A stretch of 64,000 nt of DNA. Origin: Actinokineospora bangkokensis (GTDB taxonomy: Bacteria; Actinomycetota; Actinomycetes; Mycobacteriales; Pseudonocardiaceae). The stretch is from positions 365,800 to 429,799 of the forward strand of contig NZ_MKQR01000026.1 of assembly GCF_001940455.1 (NCBI RefSeq), given 5' to 3'. The notes beneath the pieces were generated by a model. It saw nothing but the letters and a program-made list of their open reading frames with translations. It did no database searches and had not been told where the DNA came from. The position numbers and the translations under genes were made by a program. The stretch's first letter is position 1; each line of letters opens with the position of its first letter. Positions 37,429 through 46,349 of the stretch are shown here, in pieces.

Positions 37429-40119
37429 TCAGGAGAGCAGGGTCAGCACCGTCTCGTCCCGCAGGCCCCTGGCCTGCGTCGTCCTGGCCTGCAACCAGGC
37501 CTCCAGCCTGCTCTCCGACAGCGGCCGGGAGATCAGGTAGCCCTGGGCGACGTCGCAGCCCATCGACGCCAGCTGGTCGCGGGCGGCGTCGTCCTCGACG
37601 CCCTCGGCCACCACGGTCAGCCCGAGCGAGTGGCCCAGCTCGACGATGGAGCGCACCACGGCCAGGTCGCCCAGGTCGGTGCCCATGCCGAGCACGAAGC
37701 TCTTGTCGATCTTCACCTCGTCCACCGGCAGCTGGCGCAGGTAGGCCAGCGAGGAGTAGCCGGTGCCGAAGTCGTCGACGGCCAGGGTGACCCCGAGGGT
37801 GTGCAGGCGGCGCAGCACCGGCAGCGCGCGCTGCGGGTCGGCCATCACCCCGGACTCGGTCAGCTCCAGGGTCAGCAGCTCCGGCGGGACGTCGTGGCGG
37901 GCCAGGGCCTCGGCCACGCGGTCGGGGAAGTGCGGGTCGTCGAGGCTGCGCACGGACAGGTTCACCGCGGCGGCGATGCGCAGGCCGCGGTCGAGCCACT
38001 TGCGCACCCGGATCAGCGACTGGTCCATGACGAAGCCGGTGAGCGCGTCCACCAGGCCCGCGGCCTCCACGGCGGGGACGAACTCGTCCGGGTCGAGGCG
38101 GCCGAACTCCGGGTGCCGCCAGCGCACCAGCGCCTCCACGCCGATCACCTGCCGCGACGGCAGCGCCACCTTCGGCTGGTAGTGCACCTTGACCTGGCCG
38201 GACTCCAGCGCGTGCCGGAACTGGGTGACCAGCTGGAAGCGGCGCAGGAAGACCTGGCCCATGGTGGGCAGGTAGGCGCGCACGGTGTCGCCGCCGGAGC
38301 GGGCCGCGCGCAGCGCCACGTCCGCGCGCTGGAGCAGCGCGTCGACGTCGAGTTCGAGGGAGTCCTCCTCGGCGTCGGCGGTGCGCGGGGTGCAGTAGCC
38401 GACGACGGCGGCGGCCTCGACGGTGAGCCGGTCCACCGGGTAGGGCGCGGCCAGCCCGGCGCGCAGCAGCTCGGCGACCTCGTGCGCCTGCTCGGGGGTG
38501 GTGTCGAGCAGCAGCACCGCGAACTGCCCGCCCTCCAGCCTGGCCAGCGCCACGTCCGGGCCGAGCGCGTCGCGCAGCCGCCTGCCCGCGGCGACGACCA
38601 TCCGGTCGCTCCAGGCGTAGCCGAGGGCGTCGCTGACGGTGGAGAGCACGTCGAGGTCGACCCGCAGCACCACCGAGTCGGGGTGCTTGCGCAGCGGCTC
38701 GCCCGCCGCGCGGCGGAAGCCGGGCCGGTTGAGCAGGCCGGTGAGCGGGTCGTGGTAGGCGTCGTGGCGCAGGGTGGCCAGCAGCCTGCGGTTGTCCATG
38801 GCGGTCGCCAGGTGGCTGGCCATGGTGCCGATCAGCCGGGTGTCGGCCTGGCCGAAGCCGCGCCAGCGGGAGAGCTTGTCGTGCGCCTCGACCACGCCGA
38901 GCAGGTGGCTGGCGCTGCGCAGCGGCACCACCAGCGCCTCGTCGGCGCCGCGGCGCAGCAGCGCGTGGCGCACCTCGGGGACCGCGTCGCCGCGGCGGAA
39001 GTGGCGCACGTGCGAGCCGGGCAGCCGCAGCAGGGCGTCGGCGCGCGGGCCGGAGGCCTGCGCGGCGTGCACCTCGGCGGGCAGGTCGGAGCCGGAGACG
39101 ACGGTGTGCAGCGGCAGCTGCGGGTCGAAGCGCAGCCGCAGCACCACCCTGGCCGCGCCGAGCTGCTCCTTGATCCGCTCGGCGATGGCCTGCCACTCGT
39201 CGATCTCGGTGGCGCCCGCGACCTCGTGCGGGTCGGCCAGGCCGAGCGAGGGGCGGGCGGCGGCCTGGTGGCCGGAGCGGGCGACGATGAGGCTGACCTC
39301 GGACAGCGCCTCCAGGTCGCGCTGCTCGCGCAGCAGCCCGGAGTAGGCGATGTAGAGCGCGGCCAGCCCGCCCAGGGCCAGCACCAGCAGCGGCCACCCG
39401 GCCTCGGCGTGCGCGACGACCTGGTAGCCGACGACGCCGACGGAGGCGTTGACCAGGCCCAGCACCAGGGTGCGCAGCATGAGCCGGACAGCGGCGCCCA
39501 GCCGCATCCGGCGGCCGAGCACGCGCACGCACACCAGGGCGAGCAGGGTGGAGGTCAGCGGGGCTGCCAGGGCGCCTGCGAGCGCGCCCGCCCACGCGGG
39601 CCCGCTGCCCGCCATCGCCCGGTCGACCAGCCCGCAGACGGCGAACGCCGCGGTGATCTCGAAGACCATGGCGCCCGCGTTGTAGAGGATGCGGTCGTTG
39701 ACCCTGCGCACCAGCAGGGTGCCCACGCCCGCGACCAGGTGGGCGGCGAGCACCACCTCGAACGGGGCGACGAACAGCCCTATCACCAGCGGTATCTCGG
39801 AGAAGGAGATCGTCCAGGAGACCCCGCCGCGCACGTCGACGTTGATCGCCAGCTGCTCGGCGACGAGGAAGCCGAGGGCGAGCACGAGCCCGATCCACAC
39901 CAGCCGCACCCCGCCCGCGGGCGGTTCCCAGGCCGAGACCAGGCCGGCGCCGACGAGCGAGGAGACGAGCACGAGGACGGAGAAGACGAGGAAGCGGTGG
40001 TCGGGGGGCGCGTCGGCGGCGGCCCACCCCTGGCCCTCGTCGGTGGTGCGGGGGTAGTCGGGATCGGCGCCCGCCACCACCGGCGCACCGGTGTCGGCCG
40101 CGCCACGGTGGTCCGGCAT
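37429..40119 (-). CDS. membrane c-di-GMP phosphodiesterase: MASE-like, GAF-like, degenerate GGDEF, EAL
   Basis: Signalling protein of 896 residues from an ATG at 40119 with GAGGAGG upstream. The N-terminal third has about seven membrane segments (HRFLVFSVLVLVSSLVGAGL and following). A GAF-like domain comes next (about residues 310-450). The GGDEF domain has RLEGGQF in place of RxGGDEF, so it is probably inactive as a cyclase. The EAL domain keeps EALVRWRHPE, NLSV, LTLELTESG, DDFGTGYSSLAYLRQLPVD, KIDKSFV and AEGVED, so it should cleave c-di-GMP. It may sense a membrane signal and lower c-di-GMP. It has its own promoter and terminator. Confidence 0.88.
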   Translation of the reverse strand: MPDHRGAADTGAPVVAGADPDYPRTTDEGQGWAAADAPPDHRFLVFSVLVLVSSLVGAGLVSAWEPPAGGVRLVWIGLVLALGFLVAEQLAINVDVRGGVSWTISFSEIPLVIGLFVAPFEVVLAAHLVAGVGTLLVRRVNDRILYNAGAMVFEITAAFAVCGLVDRAMAGSGPAWAGALAGALAAPLTSTLLALVCVRVLGRRMRLGAAVRLMLRTLVLGLVNASVGVVGYQVVAHAEAGWPLLVLALGGLAALYIAYSGLLREQRDLEALSEVSLIVARSGHQAAARPSLGLADPHEVAGATEIDEWQAIAERIKEQLGAARVVLRLRFDPQLPLHTVVSGSDLPAEVHAAQASGPRADALLRLPGSHVRHFRRGDAVPEVRHALLRRGADEALVVPLRSASHLLGVVEAHDKLSRWRGFGQADTRLIGTMASHLATAMDNRRLLATLRHDAYHDPLTGLLNRPGFRRAAGEPLRKHPDSVVLRVDLDVLSTVSDALGYAWSDRMVVAAGRRLRDALGPDVALARLEGGQFAVLLLDTTPEQAHEVAELLRAGLAAPYPVDRLTVEAAAVVGYCTPRTADAEEDSLELDVDALLQRADVALRAARSGGDTVRAYLPTMGQVFLRRFQLVTQFRHALESGQVKVHYQPKVALPSRQVIGVEALVRWRHPEFGRLDPDEFVPAVEAAGLVDALTGFVMDQSLIRVRKWLDRGLRIAAAVNLSVRSLDDPHFPDRVAEALARHDVPPELLTLELTESGVMADPQRALPVLRRLHTLGVTLAVDDFGTGYSSLAYLRQLPVDEVKIDKSFVLGMGTDLGDLAVVRSIVELGHSLGLTVVAEGVEDDAARDQLASMGCDVAQGYLISRPLSESRLEAWLQARTTQARGLRDETVLTLLS

Positions 40120-40418
40120 GCAACCTCCTCGGACGGCCGGTGGGTGGCCCTGCTGGCCTCCCCCGCGCATGGCAGGTCCCCCGACGGCCCGCTGACTGTA
40201 CCCCGATCAGGCGAAGCAAGCACGTGTGCTAGTCACTGGTGGAGACCACTTCCCCGCCGCGCGGGGACCGCCCTGCGCCGGTCGTGGCTCGTCATCGCAC
40301 GTCCGGTGCCCCGGCTCCCCGATCAGTGAGCGACGGTCATCACTGCGGACGGCGACCGCGGCGCGCGCGGAATCACCCCGTCGGTCCAACCCCGCTCCCC
40401 CGCGGCGGCACGGTCCGG
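40120..40418. other. divergent intergenic region, EAL and GNAT genes
   Basis: About 300 bases hold the promoters of two divergent genes. I see no unambiguous box pair and no gene. A longer upstream start for the GNAT protein (to 40239) would eat into it, but those codons lack normal third-position bias. Confidence 0.4.
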
Positions 40419-41360
40419 GTGCGCTTGGATGCCCCCGTGGACCTCGACGCCGCCCTGGCCACCGCCGACGAGCACGCCGCCCGCCTCGCGGACCTCGACC
40501 CCCTGCTCCCCCCGCCCGCGCCGCTGGACCCCGCGGCGGGCGAGCTGCTCCAGTGCCCCGGTGGCGTGGGGGTCGCGGGCTTCGTCGAGTCCCCCGTGGG
40601 CACCGCGGCCCGCACGTGGGACGCCGCCCGCAGGCACACCCTCACCGTGCGCCTCGCGGGCGAAGACCCGGCGGGGTCCCTCGGCGCGCTGCTCGACCAG
40701 TGGCTGCCCCTCGTGCGGTCGCGCGCCGCCCGGGGCGACCTCGACGCGGCGGCCGTGGTGGAGGTCCCCAGCCGGGACACGCGGCCGGTGCTCGCCCTGG
40801 TGCACCGCGGGTTCACGCCCGTGAGCGCGGTGGCCGTCCGCACCCCGCACCGCCCCGGCCCGGCGGGGTCGTCGGAGGTGACCATCCGGCAGGCCACCCC
40901 CGACGACCTCGACCGGTTGGTGGCGCTGAACCTGGAGGTCGTCGACTACGACGCGCCGTTCGGGAAGGTGACGCCCCGGGACGACACCGCCGAAGCCCTC
41001 CGCAACCAGCTCACCTACCTGCTGTCGGAGGCGGACCCGGCGGTCTGGGTGGCGGAGCGGGACGGGGTCGCCCTGGGCCACGTCCACCTGCAACTGCCCC
41101 CGCTCTCGGCGTGGGCGGCCCGCTTCACGTCGCTGCCGAACGTCGCCTACCTGGCCAGCCTCGGCGTCACCGCGGCCTGCCGCGGCGGTGGGATCGGCAA
41201 CGCGCTGGCCCGCTTCGCCCACGACGTCCTCGACGCGTCGGGCCTGCCCGCGACGCTGCTGCACCACGCGCTGCCCAACCCGCGCTCGACGCCGTTCTGG
41301 TACTCCCACGGCTACCGCCCGCTCTGGACGACGTGGGTCCGCCGCCCGGCGCACCCGTGA
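40419..41360 (+). CDS. GNAT family N-acetyltransferase
   Basis: Protein of about 313 residues. The C-terminal half is the GNAT fold: EVTIRQATPDDLDRLVALNL, then AERDGVALGHVHLQL, with motif A LGVTAACRGGGIGNALARFA and the C-terminal NPRSTPFWYSHGYRPLWTTW. The N-terminal 140 residues are a degenerate second GNAT-like module or unrelated. Start choice is uncertain: GTG at 40419 gives VRLDAPVDLDAALATADEHA, GTG at 40437 is an alternative. The substrate is unknown. Confidence 0.72.
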   Translation: MRLDAPVDLDAALATADEHAARLADLDPLLPPPAPLDPAAGELLQCPGGVGVAGFVESPVGTAARTWDAARRHTLTVRLAGEDPAGSLGALLDQWLPLVRSRAARGDLDAAAVVEVPSRDTRPVLALVHRGFTPVSAVAVRTPHRPGPAGSSEVTIRQATPDDLDRLVALNLEVVDYDAPFGKVTPRDDTAEALRNQLTYLLSEADPAVWVAERDGVALGHVHLQLPPLSAWAARFTSLPNVAYLASLGVTAACRGGGIGNALARFAHDVLDASGLPATLLHHALPNPRSTPFWYSHGYRPLWTTWVRRPAHP

Positions 41361-41370
41361 CGCCCGCGGC

Positions 41371-42360
41371 TCAGGCCCGTTCCCGCAGCACCATCTCCAC
41401 GCCCAGGAACCGCCCGAGGTCAGCGACCTCGGCCCGCAGCAACGCCCCCACCCCGCGGGGCAGGATCGCGAACGGCGCCACCTCCACCACGCCGCCCTCG
41501 GTGCCCCAGGTGCCCACGACCCCGCCGTCGACCAGCACCACCGGCAGGGTGACGCCGCCGTCGACCACCCGCCCGTCGAACGCCGCGGGCACGATCCCCA
41601 CCCGCGACCGGTAGCCCACCAGGAACGCGTCGGCGTTGCCGAGCAACCGGACCGTGCGCGGCGGTTCGGCAGGCGCGGCGGGCGGGAAGCGCCCGGACAC
41701 CGCCGCCTTCGCCTTGCCGGTGGGCAACCCGGACCAGGCGGCGAAGTCCTCCCAGCCCGCGGGCCCGTAGCCGTCCAGGTAGCGGCCCGCCAACCGGTCG
41801 AGCAGCACGGCCTCGTCCTCGGCGCACCCCTGCCCGCGGGCGAAGGCGGGTTCGCCGTCGCGGTCAGCGACCCGCACCAGCTCGCCGGTCATCGCCGCGT
41901 GCACGACGAGCTGGGCGAAGGCCCGGCTGTCGTCGACGGCCATGCCGGAGGCGGCCAGGTCGGACAGCAGCTCCGCGCGCGTGCGCGGCCCGGCGCCGAC
42001 GGACTCGGCCAGCACCTTCACCCCGTGCGCCACGCGGCTGTCGTCGAGCCCCAGCGCGCGCCGCCGGTCGCGCAGCTCGGCGGAGGCGCGCGGGCCCAGC
42101 AGTGCGGTCAACCAGGCGGCGTCCTCGGCGGCGACCACGTGCAGCGCCCCGCGCATCGCCCAGGTGCGCACGAGCGCGCCGGAGGTGAGCGCGTCGTCGA
42201 CGTCGGAGAGCACCAGGCCCGCGGTGCGGGCGCGCACGGCCAGCGCGGCGGCGAACACGTCGCGCGCGGGCTGGCCGACCACCCGGCGGACGGCGGCCAC
42301 CGGGTCGCCGCCCCGGGGCCCGGCCAGGCCCTGCGCGACCGTGCGGGCTACGACGTCCAC
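41371..42360 (-). CDS. winged-helix DNA-binding protein (AlkZ/YcaQ-type, HTH_42)
   Basis: Protein of 329 residues from a GTG at 42360 (VDVVARTVAQGLAGPRGGDP). The pattern, with VDDALTSGALVRTWAMRGAL near residue 60 and VVHAAMTGELVRVADRDGEP near 170, matches the AlkZ/AlkX family of winged-helix proteins, some of which are DNA glycosylases that unhook crosslinks such as azinomycin adducts. The catalytic QxQ motif of AlkZ is not obvious (the equivalent seems altered), so it may be an AlkX-type or a non-catalytic relative. It converges on the GNAT gene with a 10-base gap. Confidence 0.7.
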   Translation of the reverse strand: MDVVARTVAQGLAGPRGGDPVAAVRRVVGQPARDVFAAALAVRARTAGLVLSDVDDALTSGALVRTWAMRGALHVVAAEDAAWLTALLGPRASAELRDRRRALGLDDSRVAHGVKVLAESVGAGPRTRAELLSDLAASGMAVDDSRAFAQLVVHAAMTGELVRVADRDGEPAFARGQGCAEDEAVLLDRLAGRYLDGYGPAGWEDFAAWSGLPTGKAKAAVSGRFPPAAPAEPPRTVRLLGNADAFLVGYRSRVGIVPAAFDGRVVDGGVTLPVVLVDGGVVGTWGTEGGVVEVAPFAILPRGVGALLRAEVADLGRFLGVEMVLRERA

Positions 42361-42423
42361 GGGCGTGCTCCAGTGCTCATGGGGCGCACGGTAGCGCGGT
42401 CGGCAGAATCTCCCGGGAGCGCG

Positions 42424-42453
42424 GCAACCTTCCGGGTGACCCGGTGCTCTAGG
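42424..42453 (+). promoter_or_regulatory. ECF-type promoter candidate for the sigma gene
   Basis: GGCAACC (42423-42429) is followed after 18 bases by TCTAGG, a -35 and -10 pair like those read by ECF sigma factors. It lies 22-50 bases upstream of the sigma gene and would let the factor activate itself. Confidence 0.4.
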
Positions 42454-42474
42454 CAGTGATCGGGAGGTGACGGC

Positions 42475-42984
42475 GTGCCGGGTGAGGACCCGAGCTTCGA
42501 CGCGTTCGTGCGGGAGCGCTACGGGGCTCTGCTCCGGTACGCCGTCATGCTCACCGGTCGCCGCCCCGACGCCGAGGAGGTCGTGCAGGAGGCGCTGCTG
42601 CGCTGCCTGGCCCGCTGGCGGCGGGTGCCCGCGGCCAACCAGGTCGCCTACGCCCGCAAGGCGGTGTACCACGAGTTCCTGCGCACGGTGCGGCGCAAGC
42701 CGCCGGTGCCGCTGGAGGACCACGTCGACCGGCTCGACGTCGCCGACTTCTCCGGCGCCGTCGAGGACCGCCAGCACGTGCTGCTGGTGCTGGGGCAGCT
42801 GCCCGCCCGGCAGCGCGCCGCCGTGGTGTGCCGGGTGGTGCTGGACATGACCGAGGCGCAGGCCGCCCAGGAGCTCGGCTGCTCGGTGGGCACGGTGAAG
42901 TCGTTGACCAGCCGGGGGTTGGCCAGGGTGAGACAGCTGTGGGGGGCCGACGAGCCCGCCTCGCCGGGAAGGAGGGGCACGTGA
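42475..42984 (+). CDS. SigE-family ECF RNA polymerase sigma factor
   Basis: ECF sigma factor of 169 residues from a GTG at 42475 with GGGAGG upstream. Region 2 covers SFDAFVRERYGALLRYAVML and RPDAEEVVQEALLRCLARWR; region 4 covers LPARQRAAVVCRVVLDMTEA with the helix-turn-helix QELGCSVGTVKSLTSRGLAR. The family recognises GGAAC-like -35 elements. The stop overlaps the next gene by four bases, so the two are coupled and probably a regulatory pair. Confidence 0.9.
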   Translation: MPGEDPSFDAFVRERYGALLRYAVMLTGRRPDAEEVVQEALLRCLARWRRVPAANQVAYARKAVYHEFLRTVRRKPPVPLEDHVDRLDVADFSGAVEDRQHVLLVLGQLPARQRAAVVCRVVLDMTEAQAAQELGCSVGTVKSLTSRGLARVRQLWGADEPASPGRRGT

Positions 42985-44141
42985 TCGCCGAGGAGCGCGA
43001 CGTGGTCGCCCGGCTCCGGCGCGAGCTCGACGCGGTCGAGGTGCGCGGGGGCCACGACGTCGAGGGGCTGCTGGGCGCCCTGCACCACCGCAGGCGGGTG
43101 CAGCGCAGGCGGCGCACCGCGGTCGCGGGGGCCGCGGCGGCGGTGGTGCTCGCGGTCGCCGCGGGCGGGGTCGTGTCCTGGCAGCGCGGGTCGGCCCCGG
43201 GCATCCCGGTGGCCGAGGCGGTGGCCGAGTGGTCGCCGCGCGGCCCGCTGGTCGCCGACGCCGGGCTGGTCGAGCGGGCCAGGGCGGTGTGGCCGCGCGG
43301 CGGCGCGCGCGTGCTCTACGCGGGCACCTCGCCCAACCGGGCGGCGTCGATGGTCGTGGTGGTGCTGGCCGCGGTGGACGAGCACGGCGACCCCCGGGTG
43401 GCCTTCGCCACCACGGCCGTCAGCGACGACGGCACCCCCGACCCGGGCCGGTTCGTGCTGCGCGCCACCGCCCCGGTCACCCGCGGCCAGCAGGCGGTGG
43501 GCTTCGTCTCGGCGGCCCCGCTGCCCGGCGACGACCCGATCGCCGGCGGCGGGTCGCTGGGCTTCGCGCTCTCGGCGCCCGGCGCCGAGGCGGTCACCCT
43601 GCGCACCTCCACCCTCGACGACCAGGTGCCCACCCCGTCGGTGGAGCCCGGGGTGACCTGGGCGCTGTTCCGGCCCGGGATCGGCGCGTGGAACGCGGTG
43701 GCGCTGGCGGGCCGGGCCGTGGTGCCGCTGGCCTCGGGCGCCGCCGACCCGGAGGTCACCGCGGTCACCCGGTCGGGGTCGGTGGCCGCGCTGCGGGTCA
43801 GCGGCGCCACCCCGGGCGACCTGATCTGCGACCAGGACGGCGTGCTGGGCCGGGTCGGCGCGGACGGGGTGGTCGACACCGACCTGGCCGCCGCCCTGGG
43901 CCCGGTGGCGACCGCGGTCGACGGCGTGCCCGGCAGGCTGGTGCGCGGGGACGGCGAGCTGCGGTTCGCCCCCACCACGGCGGACCTGCCCGCCCTCGGC
44001 AACCGGGTGCTGTACTCCCCGCCCGCGCACCCGTCGGTCCAGGTGACCGTCGGCCGCATCACCTCGGTGAACCCGTGGCGGGTGGAGCAGGCGGCGTCGC
44101 CGTCGACGGCCACCGCGGTGCTGCGGGTGGCCGTCGGCTGA
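42981..44141 (+). CDS. predicted membrane protein coupled to the sigma factor (putative anti-sigma or sensor)
   Basis: Protein of 386 residues from a GTG at 42981 (GTGA overlap with the sigma stop, AAGGAGG upstream). Residues 1-45 are basic and cytoplasmic (RLRRELDAVEVRG, LLGALHHRRRVQRRRR). A membrane helix spans 46-65 and the remaining 320 residues are extracytoplasmic and beta-rich, without a family I recognise. The topology fits an anti-sigma factor, but no zinc-binding HxxxCxxC motif is seen. A sensory role is inferred from the overlap only. Confidence 0.75.
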   Translation: MIAEERDVVARLRRELDAVEVRGGHDVEGLLGALHHRRRVQRRRRTAVAGAAAAVVLAVAAGGVVSWQRGSAPGIPVAEAVAEWSPRGPLVADAGLVERARAVWPRGGARVLYAGTSPNRAASMVVVVLAAVDEHGDPRVAFATTAVSDDGTPDPGRFVLRATAPVTRGQQAVGFVSAAPLPGDDPIAGGGSLGFALSAPGAEAVTLRTSTLDDQVPTPSVEPGVTWALFRPGIGAWNAVALAGRAVVPLASGAADPEVTAVTRSGSVAALRVSGATPGDLICDQDGVLGRVGADGVVDTDLAAALGPVATAVDGVPGRLVRGDGELRFAPTTADLPALGNRVLYSPPAHPSVQVTVGRITSVNPWRVEQAASPSTATAVLRVAVG

Positions 44142-44153
44142 GCGCCCGCCGCC

Positions 44154-44690
44154 TCAGATCGGGGAGGTCCACCCGTCGCCCCACACCCTGGCGGCGGTGT
44201 TCCACTCCTTGTAGATGCGGAAGTAGTGCTCGTGGCCGTTGGTCAGGCCCGTCCAGCAGTACCCGAAGTAGCCCCCGGTGAGCGCGTACCGCGCGGTGAG
44301 CCCCTTCTTCAGGTCCGTGCCGTAGGCGTCCCACATCTCCACCTTGACGACCTGGAAGAAGTACCCCGGGTCCGTGCTGCCCGCCCCCCGCAGGCTCACG
44401 CACGCCCGCCCGGCCACCGGCCAGAACGTGCGCGAGGTGAGGCTGCGGGTGAAGTCGTAGGAGAAGGTGAACGGCAGGTACGACGCCTGCACCCCCACCT
44501 GCCCCGACGGCCGGTCCTGCCCGGTGTCGGGCAGCAGGTCCAGCTTCACGGCCCCCTTCGGCGGCGCCCCCACCCGCGCCGCGTCCACCTCCCGCGCGGG
44601 CGCGGCCTGCGCCACCCCACCCGGCCCACCCAGCCCGCCGACGAGCACAACGGCCGCGAGAACCGCCCCTGCTCTGACATCCCACTTCAC
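44154..44690 (-). CDS. small secreted protein, unknown function
   Basis: Protein of 178 residues from a GTG at 44690 (VKWDVRAGAVLAAVVLVGGL), with a signal peptide cut near AQA-APAR. The mature part is about 148 residues with two cysteines (VAGRACVSLRG and YFGYCWTGLT) and many aromatic residues (TFSYDFTRSL, EHYFRIYKEWNTAARVWGDG). I do not recognise a domain. It converges on the sigma partner gene with a 12-base gap and has its own promoter region upstream. Confidence 0.72.
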   Translation of the reverse strand: MKWDVRAGAVLAAVVLVGGLGGPGGVAQAAPAREVDAARVGAPPKGAVKLDLLPDTGQDRPSGQVGVQASYLPFTFSYDFTRSLTSRTFWPVAGRACVSLRGAGSTDPGYFFQVVKVEMWDAYGTDLKKGLTARYALTGGYFGYCWTGLTNGHEHYFRIYKEWNTAARVWGDGWTSPI

Positions 44691-45091
44691 GCGAAAACCC
44701 CCCGCGTTCGACGACAACCCTGCGAAAACGACAACGCTGCGGAAACTACGACTACCACGCCGGTCAATCGACCCCCGCCCGGGTGATACCGCCTCGATTT
44801 CCCGCTCCCACCAGGCACTTTCGGCCGAACACCCACCCGCGCTACCACAGAGAGCGCAATCGACGGCGACCATTCGGCAGCAGTGAAGGGTGTCCGAACC
44901 GATATCTGTCGAATTTCTTTCCCCCGAAAAGCACACCACACCCCGCCACCCAGCCCCACACCCAGCGCGCACGCCCCGATGGCCCTGTCGGCACCGGCGC
45001 CGCGGACCGGTCCGGAACACCCCTCGGAAAGGTGTCGCCGTCCACTTCGGAGCGGTCCGCGCAGGGGAATCCCGAATACCCCGAGAATCCA
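44691..45091. other. upstream region of the secreted protein gene, no gene seen
   Basis: About 400 bases of lower GC (for example GTCGAATTTCTTTCCCCCGAAAAG). No frame shows the normal third-position bias. It should contain the promoter of the secreted protein; I see no clear box pair. Confidence 0.4.
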
Positions 45092-45128
45092 ACGAGGCCC
45101 GGTTCTCGTGATGAGAACCGGGCCTCGT
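45092..45128 (-). terminator. tRNA-Tyr terminator
   Basis: A perfect 16-base stem (ACGAGGCCCGGTTCTC and complement) with a 5-base loop, directly after the CCA end of tRNA-Tyr on the minus strand, followed by TGGATTC. Confidence 0.85.
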
Positions 45129-45211
45129 GGTGGCGGGTAGAGGATTCGAACCTCTGTAGCTTTCGCGACGGATTTACAGTCCGCTCCCATTGGCCGCTCG
45201 GGCAACCCGCC
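45128..45211 (-). tRNA. tRNA-Tyr (GTA), CCA encoded
   Basis: A long-variable-arm tRNA: acceptor GGCGGGT paired to ACCCGCC, anticodon GTA in GGACTGTAAATCC, variable arm GTCGCGAAAGCTAC and TpsiC arm GAGGTTCGAATCCTC. CCA is encoded at 45130-45128, unlike the other tRNAs of the window. It is divergent from yajQ. It is not the insertion site of the neighbouring element. Confidence 0.95.
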
Positions 45212-45360
45212 GGGGTCCACCTCGTGGACGTCGGAGACCTTACCGGACGCGCCGCGGGGGGTGCTGCGGGGGTCCCCGGCGCGGGGGCGGGGTCGCGGGG
45301 GCGGGCGGCGGTAGCATCGGCGCGATCCCAGCGGCAGTGCGTAGCGGAGGTGCGTGTCAC

Positions 45361-45852
45361 GTGGCAGACCCGTCGTTCGACGTGGTGAGCAAGGTCGACC
45401 GGCAAGAGGTGGACAACGCCCTGAACCAGACCGCCAAGGAGCTGTCGACCCGCTTCGACTTCCGCGGCACCGGCGCCGAGGTGAAGTGGACCGGTGAGGA
45501 GGCCATCGCCATCCAGGCCGAGACCGAGGAGCGCTGCGCGGCGGCGCTGGAGGTCTTCAAGGAGAAGCTGGTCAAGCGCAACATCTCGCAGAAGGCCTTC
45601 GACCACGGCGAACCCGCCCTCTCCGGCAAGGTCTACCGGCTCACCGGCACCCTCGTGCAGGGCATCTCCAGCGAGAAGGCCAAGGAGATCGCCAAGAAGG
45701 TCCGCGAGGAGGGCCCCAAGGGCGTCCAGGCCCAGATCCAGGGCGACCAGCTGCGCGTCTCGGGCAAGAAGAAGGACCACCTGCAGGAGGTCATCGCCCT
45801 GCTCAAGGCGGGCGACTTCGGCATCGCCCTCCAGTTCACGAACTACCGTTGA
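45361..45852 (+). CDS. yajQ: YajQ family cyclic-di-GMP-binding protein
   Basis: Protein of 163 residues from a GTG at 45361 ([20 protein letters not shown]), with GGAGG upstream. It has the family landmarks [17 protein letters not shown] and [15 protein letters not shown], and ends IALQFTNYR. In Xanthomonas the orthologue binds c-di-GMP and partners a transcription factor. The last 21 bases are repeated at 48604-48624, so the 3' end comes from the insertion of the element; the chromosomal copy ends CGC TGA and this copy ends CGT TGA, both Arg-stop. Confidence 0.93.
   Translation: MADPSFDVVSKVDRQEVDNALNQTAKELSTRFDFRGTGAEVKWTGEEAIAIQAETEERCAAALEVFKEKLVKRNISQKAFDHGEPALSGKVYRLTGTLVQGISSEKAKEIAKKVREEGPKGVQAQIQGDQLRVSGKKKDHLQEVIALLKAGDFGIALQFTNYR
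45832..45852 (+). repeat. left attachment site (attL), yajQ 3' end
   Basis: The 17 bases CAGTTCACGAACTACCG at 45832-45848 plus TGA after one mismatched base are repeated exactly at 48604-48624. It encodes the last residues of YajQ and rebuilds the gene on insertion. Confidence 0.85.
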
Positions 45853-45880
45853 TCCAACGCCGCTGACCTGGGGATATGCC

Positions 45881-46336
45881 TCACGCGGTGGTGCCGGGTA
45901 CAACCCCGGTACACCCGAGTGAGGCATCCACCAGGCTGCGAGTCTGGTCAACGGCGTCCGGCCAGTACCCGACGTAGGTGTTGAGGGTGACCGTCGGCGT
46001 GGTGTGGCCCATCGCGAGCTGCACGGTCTTGACGTTGGCTCCGCCGAAGATCAGGACCGTGGCAAAGTAGTGGCGCAGGTCGCGAAGGCCGAACCCCTCG
46101 GGCAGGCCAGCGGCCTTGACCGCAGGACGCCAGATGTACGACCAGTCGGCCCGGTGGATCGGTCGGCCGTCCTCCCTGGTGAACACCAGCCGCGCGGCCC
46201 GGGAGACCGGGGTCCGGGGGTCGGTCTCGTCAGCGATCTCCGGCGACAGGGCCGGGAAGCGCCTCATAGGATCCCGCAGCGCGTCCGCGACGACCACGGG
46301 CAACTCGTTGGTCCGGGTGTGCTCAGCGAAGGGCAC
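45881..46336 (-). pseudogene. tyrosine integrase, C-terminal fragment
   Basis: The minus-strand frame that stops at 45881-45883 gives about 150 residues of a phage-type integrase: LRDLRHYFATVLIFGGANVK (box II Arg and His), VQLAMGHTTPTVTLNTYVGY (His and catalytic Tyr) and the C-terminus VDASLGCTGVVPGTTA. The N-terminal arm-binding domain and the first catalytic Arg are missing; the similarity stops near 46330, exactly where a truncated GntR gene begins on the other strand. It lies next to attL, the normal place for an integrase gene. It is not functional as it stands. Confidence 0.82.
45894..45914. repeat. possible arm-type repeat pair, left end
   Basis: CCGGGTACA at 45894-45902 and CCCGGTACA at 45905-45913, a direct pair lying 42 bases inside attL within the integrase 3' end. 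A similar pair lies at 48491-48511 near attR. Such pairs could be integrase arm sites or excisionase sites. Confidence 0.4.
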
Positions 46337-46349
46337 CGTGGGCCGGGCA

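Noticed and set aside
42981..44141. Zinc anti-sigma (ZAS) domain in the sigma partner
   Set aside because: The cytoplasmic 45 residues lack the His-Cys-Cys zinc motif; only topology and gene order suggest an anti-sigma role.
45128..45211. tRNA-Tyr as the attachment site of the element
   Set aside because: The direct repeat lies in the yajQ 3' end and no copy of the tRNA 3' end is found near 48600.
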